This document shows positions 1 through 4,813 of a DNA stretch of 7,810 bases, piece after piece. The notes below the pieces were generated by a model. That model was not told the DNA's origin. It worked only from the letters and a program-made list of their open reading frames with translations, and made no database searches. The stretch's first letter is position 1, and each line of letters opens with the position of its first letter. Both the position numbers and the translations under genes were made by a program. Source of the DNA: Ruminococcaceae bacterium UBA2806 (GTDB lineage Bacteria; Bacillota; Clostridia; Oscillospirales; Acutalibacteraceae). The DNA lies in NCBI GenBank assembly GCA_002351795.1, contig DEHG01000057.1, positions 1 to 7,810 on the forward strand, given 5' to 3'.

Positions 1-74
1 TGGCTGCGGAATAGGGATTCGAACCCCAACAAACAGAGTCAGAGTCTGTCGTGCTACCGTTACACAATTCCGCA
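1..74 (-). tRNA. tRNA-Gln (anticodon CUG), complete with encoded CCA
   Basis: Read on the minus strand, this folds into a full cloverleaf. The acceptor stem is TGCGGAA with TTCCGCA, followed by a G discriminator and an encoded CCA. The D arm is GTG/CAC around TAACGGTAG. The anticodon stem is ACAGA/TCTGT with the seven-base loop CTCTGAC, giving anticodon CTG after the invariant T33. The T arm has the loop TTCGAAT. Anticodon CUG decodes CAG, so it charges glutamine, and the G73 discriminator fits tRNA-Gln. The 3' end is at the window edge, so its terminator or any following tRNA is not visible. It has its own consensus promoter just upstream and is not obviously part of the neighbouring protein gene's transcript. 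Confidence 0.97.
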
Positions 75-119
75 ATATTCTTTTTTCTTTCCCAAGTTTC
101 TCACCCGAGAACATTATTA

Positions 120-148
120 ATTATAGCACCTATTCTATAATTTGTCAA
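120..148 (-). promoter_or_regulatory. Consensus sigma-A promoter for tRNA-Gln
   Basis: On the minus strand a perfect -35 TTGACA (143-148) and a perfect -10 TATAAT (120-125) are separated by exactly 17 bases. Initiation would fall near 113, leaving a leader of about 40 bases to be trimmed from the tRNA 5' end at 74. Such a strong promoter fits a stable-RNA gene. Confidence 0.9.
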
Positions 149-151
149 TAC

Positions 152-179
152 TTTTTTTGATATTTTTTTAAATTTTTTT
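152..179 (-). promoter_or_regulatory. Three phased A7 tracts upstream of the tRNA promoter (UP-element-like)
   Basis: On the minus strand three runs of exactly seven A lie at 173-179, 163-169 and 152-158, with starts 10 and 11 bases apart, immediately upstream of the -35. A-tracts repeated at the helical period bend DNA, and AT tracts here are the known contact site of the RNA polymerase alpha C-terminal domain (UP element). The arrangement is seen directly; its effect on tRNA transcription is inference. The tracts also occupy the space where a terminator for the gene ending at 186 would be expected, and no hairpin is seen there. Confidence 0.55.
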
Positions 180-185
180 CTTGTC

Positions 186-605
186 TCACAGCCAACCGTC
201 ATCATCGTCATCATTATTATACGGATCGTCGATTGTATCCGCATAGCTTTCCTCAGCTTCATCTATCAAATGGCGTATTGATGCAGAGCCGATACTGCTC
301 CTGCAGTCCAGCAGATAAAGAAATACATTTTTCAGTGATAAATTTTCAACTATGCTGATTATAACATCAGTTATCTCATAAGATTTAAGGTTCATTGCGG
401 ACATAAGATAAGCCTCGATCTTTTCGCCTATTTCCGGATTCAAAGCTTCATAGGTATCCCACTGACGGTAAGCAAGCTCATAAAGCTGTTTTAAAGCATA
501 AAGACTGTAATCATTTTTACCGCATTCAGATAAAAACTTATTAAAATATGCAGCCAGCTCCTCAGCTTCCATTGATTCAGGCAAAGATCTGAAATCTGTT
601 TCCAT
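186..605 (-). CDS. Small acidic protein of unknown function (139 aa)
   Basis: I do not recognise the family. The ATG at 603-605 is preceded by a good Shine-Dalgarno stretch (AAGGAAGGTG, 613-622) with about 7 bases spacing, and the frame ends in TGA, so this looks like a genuine gene. The protein has no signal peptide or membrane segment and is probably cytoplasmic. It is predicted to be mostly helical: residues about 13-28, 35-50, 57-75, 77-100 and 108-122 read as amphipathic helices. There is one cysteine in the N-terminal part (C28) and one at 101. The C-terminus is strongly acidic, with five consecutive Asp (132-136) followed by a terminal Gly-Trp-Leu. It lies alone between the orphan gap and the tRNA, with a candidate promoter at 646-674. 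Acidic tails ending in hydrophobic residues occur on DNA-metabolism partner proteins, but no function can be assigned. Confidence 0.8.
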   Translation of the reverse strand: METDFRSLPESMEAEELAAYFNKFLSECGKNDYSLYALKQLYELAYRQWDTYEALNPEIGEKIEAYLMSAMNLKSYEITDVIISIVENLSLKNVFLYLLDCRSSIGSASIRHLIDEAEESYADTIDDPYNNDDDDDGWL

Positions 606-645
606 TCCCGCTCACCTTCCTTAAATAATCAGAGTTACTTATATT

Positions 646-674
646 ATTTTACATTATTCTGACAGATTTTGCAA
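646..674 (-). promoter_or_regulatory. Candidate promoter for the 186-605 gene
   Basis: Minus-strand TTGCAA (669-674) and TAAAAT (646-651) are separated by 17 bases; four of six and five of six positions respectively match consensus. It lies about 40 bases before the start codon. A short inverted repeat, TCTTCA-6-TGAAGA (691-708), lies just upstream of the -35 and could be a regulator site, but this is weak. Confidence 0.5.
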
Positions 675-728
675 TAGATATTTTAATATTTCTTCACAAT
701 TATGAAGATTACCCGATAATTATATATT

Positions 729-772
729 ACGGAATACCCGCCGTCTGGACGAACCGGACGGCGGAACCCCGT
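729..772. repeat. Strong GC-rich hairpin in the intergenic gap
   Basis: Arms CCGCCGTCTGG (738-748) and CCGGACGGCGG (754-764) pair over 11 positions around the 5-base loop ACGAA. An outer ACGG (729-732) / CCGT (769-772) helix adds 4 pairs beyond an internal loop. As plus-strand RNA all 11 inner positions pair (one is a G-U wobble) and four T follow (772-775). As minus-strand RNA the same position becomes a C-A mismatch and no U-run follows. It stands out as a GC island in AT-rich DNA. It could be a plus-strand or bidirectional terminator, an mRNA 3'-stabilising structure, or part of an unannotated RNA. Confidence 0.7.
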
Positions 773-802
773 TTTATGTATATGCATAAAGTATCTGTTT
801 TT

Positions 803-855
803 TGTCATTTTAATTGTTGTGAGGAATATTTATGGAACCTTAGATTAAAATGACA
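803..855. repeat. 12-base perfect inverted repeat with 29-base spacer
   Basis: TGTCATTTTAAT (803-814) is exactly mirrored by ATTAAAATGACA (844-855), with 29 bases between. It lies 45-97 bases past the stop codon of the flavodiiron gene. In the minus-strand transcript the second arm is followed by A-rich sequence and not by U, so it is not a standard terminator. It is too small to be an insertion sequence, and no flanking target-site duplication is evident. Possible roles are a 3'-UTR stem or a remnant of a miniature element. Confidence 0.75.
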
Positions 856-899
856 GGCTATAAACACTAAGATTATATTTGTTTACTGTAATAGATCAA

Positions 900-2690
900 T
901 TATTCGATCGGCTCAAAATCGGCAGCACCGTGCTTGCAGAGCGGACAGATGAAGTCCTCAGGCAGCTCCTCGCCCTCGTATACATATCCGCAGACCTTGC
1001 ATACCCAGCCTTTTTTGCCCTCAGTCTCAGGCTTTGGCTTAACATTGTTCTGATAATATGTATAGGTCATTGTTTCTTTATCGGAAATTACTCTTGCTTC
1101 TGTAACGCTGCATATGAACATACCATGTGTATCAAGGTCAACATAATCTTCAACCTTGAGAGACATGAACGAATTTATATACCTCGGCAGGAAAGCGAGT
1201 CCGTTATCAGAATGAAGCGGCTCGATATCCTCGAATTTATTGACATTTCTTCCGCTGCGGAAACCGAAGTCCTCGAATACCTTGAACGGCGCTTCAACGG
1301 AAAGGCAGTTGACATTCATTATACCCGTATTCTTGATAACATAATGCGAATAATTCTGCTTATTGATGCATACAGCTATCCTGTTAGGAGAATTTGTGAC
1401 CTGAGTAACAGCATTGACGATACAGCCGTTATCCTTTTTACCGTCATTTGAAGTAACTACATACAGACCATAGCCGATATTGAAAAGAGCCTTCATATCA
1501 TTCTTATCGGCAGTTTCGTCATGCTGGGCAAGATAATCCTGACAAAGCTCCTCTGCAAGCTTTTCAAGCTGCTCGCTGCTCTTATCGTTAAGGGCGGACA
1601 TAATGCTTACGGTAGTATCAGTAAATTCCAGATTCTTGCAGCCTTCGAGCATCTTTTTCATGGTTTTTGCAGCCTGCGGTGCCCATGAACCGTTTTCTAT
1701 AAGAGCAATCGTCTTATTGCGGAAGTTTCTTTCCGTAAGGTGGTTGATAAATTCCTTCATAAACGGGAAAATATCTGCATTATAGGTCGTTGTTGCAAGA
1801 ACGATCCTTCCGTAGCGGAAAGCGTCCTCGACACATTCAGCCATATCCTCTCTTGCAAGGTCATTTACAACGACTTTCGGACAGCCCTTGACTCTGAGTT
1901 TTTCGGCAAGTATCTCAACAGCCTTTTTTGTATTTCCGTAAACAGACGTATAAGCGATCATAATGCCGTCGCTTTCAACGCCGTAGCTTGACCATGTATC
2001 ATAAAGACCGATATAATAGCCAAGATTTTCAGTAAGAACAGGACCATGCAGCGGGCAGATAGTCTGTATATCAAGACCTGCAGCCTTTTTAAGGAGAGAC
2101 TGAACCTGAGCGCCGTATTTTCCGACGATGCCTATATAATATCTTCTTGCTTCGCAAGCCCAGTCTTCTTTAACATCAAGAGCGCCGAATTTTCCGAAGC
2201 CGTCTGCTGAGAAAAGCACCTTATCCTTGCTGTCATAAGTAACGATTACCTCGGGCCAGTGAACCATCGGTGCGGCAACAAAGGTAAGAGTATGGCTGCC
2301 AAGTTCAAGGGTATCGCCCTCTTTGACAACTATTCTTCTGTCCTCAAATTCCGTACCAAAGAAATTTTTCATCATTGTGAAAGCTTTTGCGCTCGATACG
2401 ATAACTGCATCGGGGTAGTTATTGCAGAAATTCATGATATTGGCGCTGTGGTCAGGCTCCATATGCTGAACTATGAGATAATCGGGTTTTCTGTTGCCCA
2501 TTGTATCCTCAAGATTATTGAGCCATTCATGAGTGAAATTGCGGTCAACCGTATCCATAACTGCAATTTTTTCATCCATGATCACATAAGAATTATATGC
2601 CATACCGTTGGGTACATCATACTGTCCTTCAAAAAGGTCTATCTTATGGTCATTCACGCCGACATAACGGATATCTTCTGTAATTTTCAT
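900..2690 (-). CDS. Four-domain flavodiiron protein: FprA core fused to flavin reductase and rubredoxin (596 aa)
   Basis: This is a flavodiiron O2/NO reductase carrying its own electron-transfer domains. Residues about 1-240 are the metallo-beta-lactamase-fold diiron domain. The expected iron ligands are present: H76, E78 and D80 in QHMEPDH, H144 (MVHWPE), D163 (SADGFG) and H215 (PLHGP). Residues about 243-390 are a flavodoxin domain with the FMN phosphate loop YTSVYGNTKKA. Residues about 400-550 resemble the FMN-binding flavin-reductase domain (IGYGLYVVTS, then NAVTQVTNSP). Residues 560-596 are a short-spaced rubredoxin with C564, C567, C582 and C585. The last two domains match the Moorella high-molecular-weight rubredoxin (Hrb), the known partner of FprA, so this looks like an FprA-Hrb fusion that passes NAD(P)H electrons to the diiron site and reduces O2 to water (or NO to N2O) in the cytoplasm. 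The ATG has AGAGGA 8 bases upstream. It has its own promoter and a PerR-like box. O2 versus NO preference cannot be read from sequence. Confidence 0.95.
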   Translation of the reverse strand: MKITEDIRYVGVNDHKIDLFEGQYDVPNGMAYNSYVIMDEKIAVMDTVDRNFTHEWLNNLEDTMGNRKPDYLIVQHMEPDHSANIMNFCNNYPDAVIVSSAKAFTMMKNFFGTEFEDRRIVVKEGDTLELGSHTLTFVAAPMVHWPEVIVTYDSKDKVLFSADGFGKFGALDVKEDWACEARRYYIGIVGKYGAQVQSLLKKAAGLDIQTICPLHGPVLTENLGYYIGLYDTWSSYGVESDGIMIAYTSVYGNTKKAVEILAEKLRVKGCPKVVVNDLAREDMAECVEDAFRYGRIVLATTTYNADIFPFMKEFINHLTERNFRNKTIALIENGSWAPQAAKTMKKMLEGCKNLEFTDTTVSIMSALNDKSSEQLEKLAEELCQDYLAQHDETADKNDMKALFNIGYGLYVVTSNDGKKDNGCIVNAVTQVTNSPNRIAVCINKQNYSHYVIKNTGIMNVNCLSVEAPFKVFEDFGFRSGRNVNKFEDIEPLHSDNGLAFLPRYINSFMSLKVEDYVDLDTHGMFICSVTEARVISDKETMTYTYYQNNVKPKPETEGKKGWVCKVCGYVYEGEELPEDFICPLCKHGAADFEPIE

Positions 2691-2716
2691 AAGCTGATTC
2701 CTCTCTTTTCTTTTTC

Positions 2717-2728
2717 AGGCAAATGCCT
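2717..2728. promoter_or_regulatory. Short palindrome in the flavodiiron 5' leader
   Basis: AGGCA-AA-TGCCT has perfect 5-base arms with a 2-base centre. It lies about 10-25 bases into the predicted transcript, between the -10 and the ribosome-binding site. It could be an operator half or chance. No known regulator site is recognised. Confidence 0.3.
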
Positions 2729-2737
2729 CTGAATTCA

Positions 2738-2752
2738 TTACAACTATTATAA
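2738..2752 (-). promoter_or_regulatory. PerR-box-like operator overlapping the flavodiiron -10
   Basis: The minus strand reads TTATAATAGTTGTAA. Against the Bacillus PerR box TTATAATNATTATAA this matches 12 of 14 defined positions: the first half is exact and the second half differs at two. The box covers the -10 and the likely start site, a position suited to repression. PerR is known to control flavodiiron and rubrerythrin genes in Clostridium acetobutylicum, so peroxide/oxygen induction of this gene is a reasonable inference. AT-rich promoter DNA can resemble this box by chance. Confidence 0.5.
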
Positions 2753-2774
2753 TAAATTTTATATAAAATGTCAA
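2746..2774 (-). promoter_or_regulatory. Consensus sigma-A promoter for the flavodiiron gene
   Basis: Perfect TTGACA (2769-2774) and perfect TATAAT (2746-2751) on the minus strand, spaced by exactly 17 bases. The predicted start near 2739 gives a leader of about 50 bases. It follows directly after the metK terminator, so the gene is its own transcription unit. Such a strong core promoter would be expected to need a repressor. Confidence 0.92.
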
Positions 2775-2803
2775 CCTGCGTAAAACATGAATAACAGAAA
2801 TCA

Positions 2804-2847
2804 TTTTTTAAAAAACAAAGCACAGACACTTGATGCATCTGTGCTTT
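2804..2847 (-). terminator. Intrinsic terminator of metK
   Basis: In the minus-strand transcript AAAGCACAGA (2847-2838) pairs perfectly with TCTGTGCTTT (2826-2817) over 10 bases around an 11-base loop. A G and then six U (2815-2810) follow. It begins 13 bases after the metK stop codon. An A6 run (2809-2804) follows the U-run. Confidence 0.93.
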
Positions 2848-2859
2848 CCTGTAATATTA

Positions 2860-4044
2860 TCAGATACCGCAGGCTTTTATAAGCTCGGCGGTTTTATTTG
2901 TCTTTTCCCAGTTTACTCCGAGATCCTCACGTCCCATATGGCCATATGCGGCAAGCTGACGGTATATGGGCTTTTTCAGTTCAAGATCCCTGATAATTGC
3001 AGCAGGACGAAGGTCGAACACTTCTCCGACTGCCTTTGACAGAATCTCATCGCTGACTTTGCCTGTGCCAAAGCTGTCAACCATTATTGATACCGGCTTT
3101 GCTACGCCTATAGCATATGAAAGCTGTATCTCGCATTTTTCGGCAAGTCCCGCAGCTACAATATTTTTTGCTGCCCAGCGAGCAGCATAGGCTGCGCTTC
3201 TGTCAACCTTTGTAGGATCCTTTCCTGAAAACGCTCCGCCGCCGTGACGTGAATAACCGCCGTATGTATCAACAATTATCTTTCTGCCCGTAAGACCTGT
3301 ATCGGCAGCGGGTCCGCCGAGTACAAAACGTCCTGTGGGATTTACAAGTATTCTTGTCCTGTCATCCATAAGCTCCTGCGGGATCACGGGAGTTATAACA
3401 TATTCAACAAGATCGCTGCGTATCTGCTCTATGGACGCTTCCTCCGCATGCTGGGTGGATATCAGTACAGTATCTATCCTTACGGGTTTGTCATCCTTGT
3501 ATTCTACTGTAACCTGAGTTTTTCCATCCGGGCGCAGATATTTCAGAGTGCCGTCCTTTCTGACCTCTGCAAGACGCTTTGCAAGCTTATGGGCAAGTGA
3601 GATCGGCAGGGGCATAAGCTCCGGTGTTTCATTGCAGGCATAGCCGAACATTATGCCCTGATCGCCTGCGCCTGTAAGATCAAGCTGATCCTTGTCGCCC
3701 TCTCTGTATTCAAGGGAATTATTAACGCCCATTGCAATATCCGGCGACTGGGAATCTATTGAAGAAATGACCGCACAGGTATTTCCGTTGAATCCGCACT
3801 CGGGACGATCATACCCGATAGAATTTATAACTCCTCTTGCTATGCTGTCAATATCTGCATAACAGCTTGTATTAATTTCGCCCATTACATGGATAAGACC
3901 TGTTGTAGCGGTCACCTCGCATGCAACATGGGCTTCTGGATCCATGCTCAGTATAGCGTCGAGAACTGCATCCGATATCTGGTCGCAGACCTTATCGGGA
4001 TGTCCTTCCGTAACCGATTCGGATGTAAACAAAAAATCTGCCAT
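2860..4044 (-). CDS. metK: S-adenosylmethionine synthetase (methionine adenosyltransferase, 394 aa)
   Basis: It condenses methionine and ATP to S-adenosylmethionine, releasing phosphate and pyrophosphate; it is cytoplasmic, usually tetrameric, and needs Mg2+ and K+. The family signatures are intact: GHPDK (14-18) at the ATP/methionine site, GAGDQGIMFG (125-134), and the glycine-rich P-loop-like GGGAFSGKD (268-276), followed by KVDRSAAYAAR (279-289). Length is normal for bacterial MetK (about 380-400) and the protein is full length from MADFLFTSESVTEGHPDK. The ATG is preceded by AAAGGA about 10 bases upstream. The gene ends in a clear terminator. It lies 103 bases downstream of the cyclophilin gene with no strong terminator or clear promoter between, so co-transcription is possible. 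No canonical S-box SAM riboswitch can be recognised in the short leader. Confidence 0.98.
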   Translation of the reverse strand: MADFLFTSESVTEGHPDKVCDQISDAVLDAILSMDPEAHVACEVTATTGLIHVMGEINTSCYADIDSIARGVINSIGYDRPECGFNGNTCAVISSIDSQSPDIAMGVNNSLEYREGDKDQLDLTGAGDQGIMFGYACNETPELMPLPISLAHKLAKRLAEVRKDGTLKYLRPDGKTQVTVEYKDDKPVRIDTVLISTQHAEEASIEQIRSDLVEYVITPVIPQELMDDRTRILVNPTGRFVLGGPAADTGLTGRKIIVDTYGGYSRHGGGAFSGKDPTKVDRSAAYAARWAAKNIVAAGLAEKCEIQLSYAIGVAKPVSIMVDSFGTGKVSDEILSKAVGEVFDLRPAAIIRDLELKKPIYRQLAAYGHMGREDLGVNWEKTNKTAELIKACGI

Positions 4045-4074
4045 TTTCTTTTTCCTTTCTGTTGTTTAAGGGTG

Positions 4075-4098
4075 TCTCCGAAAAAACTATTCAGGAGA
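4075..4098 (-). other. Hairpin in the metK leader
   Basis: In the minus-strand RNA, UCUCCUGAA (4098-4090) and UUUCGGAGA (4083-4075) pair at eight of nine positions around the loop UAGUUU. Upstream, between 4101 and 4123, lies a C-rich/G-rich segment with a weak GGG/CCC hairpin. No U-run follows, so it is not a terminator in itself. It may be a leader structure or the remains of a regulatory element. It sits 31 bases before the metK start and does not cover the ribosome-binding site. Confidence 0.4.
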
Positions 4099-4120
4099 TA
4101 GGGGAGTGGGGCAAAGACCC

Positions 4121-4142
4121 GCCAAAAGCCGTATCAGGCTTT
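4121..4142 (-). terminator. Weak terminator-like hairpin after the cyclophilin gene
   Basis: Just past the stop codon, AAAGCC (4142-4137) and GGCUUU (4130-4125) pair around a 6-base loop in the minus-strand RNA, followed by only one extra U and then GGCGGG. The stem is short and the U-tract ends at once, so at best it terminates partly and read-through into metK is likely. Confidence 0.35.
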
Positions 4143-4147
4143 CCTTA

Positions 4148-4669
4148 TTATACTTTTTCAGGTTCCGGATATGAAACGCCGAATGTCTCAACTGTAACGG
4201 TTTTCATTACCTGGGGATCGAGCGGCTTATCTCTCATATCGGTATCACATTCAGCTATCTTATTTACAACATCCATTCCCTCGATTACCTTTCCGAAAGC
4301 AGCATACTGACCGTCAAGGTGGGGGGAATTCTTGTGCATGATAAAGAACTGTGAGCCTGCGGAATTCGGGAACATGGTTCTTGCCATAGACAGGACGCCC
4401 TCTGTATGTTTCAGATCATTTCTGAAGCCGTTTCCGGTAAACTCGCCCTTGATATGATATCCTGGACCGCCTGTGCCCGTTCCGTCAGGACAGCCGCCCT
4501 GAAGCATGAAATTATATATTACTCTGTGAAATGTAAGACCGTTATAATATCCCTTGCTTACAAGGCTGATAAAATTATTAACGGTATTCGGTGCGATCTG
4601 CGGATAAAGCTCCGCCTTTATAATATCGCCGTTTGCCATTTCAATAGTTACAACAGGATTCTGTGCCAT
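4148..4669 (-). CDS. Cyclophilin-type peptidyl-prolyl cis-trans isomerase (173 aa)
   Basis: It catalyses cis-trans isomerisation of Xaa-Pro bonds during protein folding. With no signal peptide it should act in the cytoplasm. The start is placed at the ATG at 4667-4669 (protein begins MAQNPVVTIEM) because GGAGGA (4677-4682) sits exactly 7 bases upstream. The frame is open further upstream to 4762, but those extra residues include the ribosome-binding site and do not resemble a cyclophilin. Motifs: FHRVIYNFMLQGG (47-59) with catalytic R49 and the F54/Q57 pocket residues, DGTGTGGPGYHIKGEF (62-77), NSAGSQFFIMH (102-112) and LDGQYAAFGKV (118-128). Residue 117, equivalent to human CypA W121, is His, which usually means weak cyclosporin binding. 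It is a short single-domain enzyme of the PpiB type, between copA and metK. Confidence 0.95.
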   Translation of the reverse strand: MAQNPVVTIEMANGDIIKAELYPQIAPNTVNNFISLVSKGYYNGLTFHRVIYNFMLQGGCPDGTGTGGPGYHIKGEFTGNGFRNDLKHTEGVLSMARTMFPNSAGSQFFIMHKNSPHLDGQYAAFGKVIEGMDVVNKIAECDTDMRDKPLDPQVMKTVTVETFGVSYPEPEKV

Positions 4670-4676
4670 AATTGTA

Positions 4677-4682
4677 TCCTCC
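4677..4682 (-). promoter_or_regulatory. Ribosome-binding site that fixes the cyclophilin start
   Basis: GGAGGA on the minus strand, 7 bases before the ATG at 4669. It overlaps an upstream in-frame ATG, which rules out the longer versions of the protein as the main product. Confidence 0.9.
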
Positions 4683-4718
4683 ATTTTCCTGACCATATAA
4701 GGTCGTTTTATTACTCTT

Positions 4719-4750
4719 ATTATATTAACTGATTTACGGCAAATAATCAA
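4719..4750 (-). promoter_or_regulatory. Candidate promoter of the cyclophilin gene
   Basis: On the minus strand TTGATT (4745-4750) and TAATAT (4722-4727) are 17 bases apart. An exact TATAAT overlaps at 4719-4724 but would need a 20-base spacer from the same -35. A small dyad GACC-6-GGTC (4691-4704) lies between this site and the ribosome-binding site. Confidence 0.5.
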
Positions 4751-4751
4751 C

Positions 4752-4797
4752 TGTAAAAACAAGTTTCGGTATTTTACACAAATTGTTTCTTTTTACA
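4752..4797 (-). terminator. Inverted repeat and weak possible terminator downstream of copA
   Basis: TGTAAAAA (4752-4759) is mirrored by TTTTTACA (4790-4797). Nested inside, CAAUUU (4785-4780) can pair with AAACUUG (4766-4760, one bulge) in the minus-strand RNA, directly followed by five U (4759-4755). This is the only terminator-like structure after copA. The stem is AT-rich and weak, so the call is uncertain. Confidence 0.35.
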
Positions 4798-4813
4798 CGC
4801 AGTAAGTTGGACG

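Larger units (their letters stand above)
606..899. other. Gene-free gap between the flavodiiron gene and the small acidic gene
   Basis: No reading frame with a credible ribosome-binding site is seen on either strand in these 294 bases; the frame that starts at 879 on the plus strand is a shadow of the flavodiiron gene. The gap holds the candidate promoter of the downstream gene, a 6-base inverted repeat (691-708), a strong GC-rich hairpin (729-772) and a 12-base perfect inverted repeat (803-855). Neither hairpin is followed by a proper U-tract in the minus-strand sense, so the 3' end of the flavodiiron mRNA is not explained. Confidence 0.7.

Noticed and set aside
829..843. Micro-frame ATG GAA CCT TAG after a GAGG-like motif on the plus strand
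   Set aside because: Only three codons, and it lies in the spacer of the inverted repeat; chance is sufficient.
803..855. Insertion sequence or transposon end
   Set aside because: Only 53 bases in total, no transposase nearby and no clear target duplication; kept as an inverted repeat only.
879..1451. Plus-strand open frame of 190 codons opposite the flavodiiron gene
   Set aside because: It mirrors the rubredoxin and flavin-reductase codons and has no ribosome-binding site or recognisable domain.
2650..2838. Minus-strand frame of 62 codons before the flavodiiron gene
   Set aside because: It covers the promoter and part of the metK terminator and overlaps the real gene in another frame, so it is not plausible as a gene.
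4062..4100. GGGTGTCTCCGAAAAA stretch read as a transposon terminal sequence
   Set aside because: No matching opposite end or transposase, and it is explained as one arm of the small metK leader hairpin.
4670..4762. Longer 204-residue form of the cyclophilin beginning further upstream
   Set aside because: The extra 31 codons contain the GGAGGA ribosome-binding site and the promoter region and do not look like cyclophilin or a signal peptide; the ATG at 4669 has ideal spacing.
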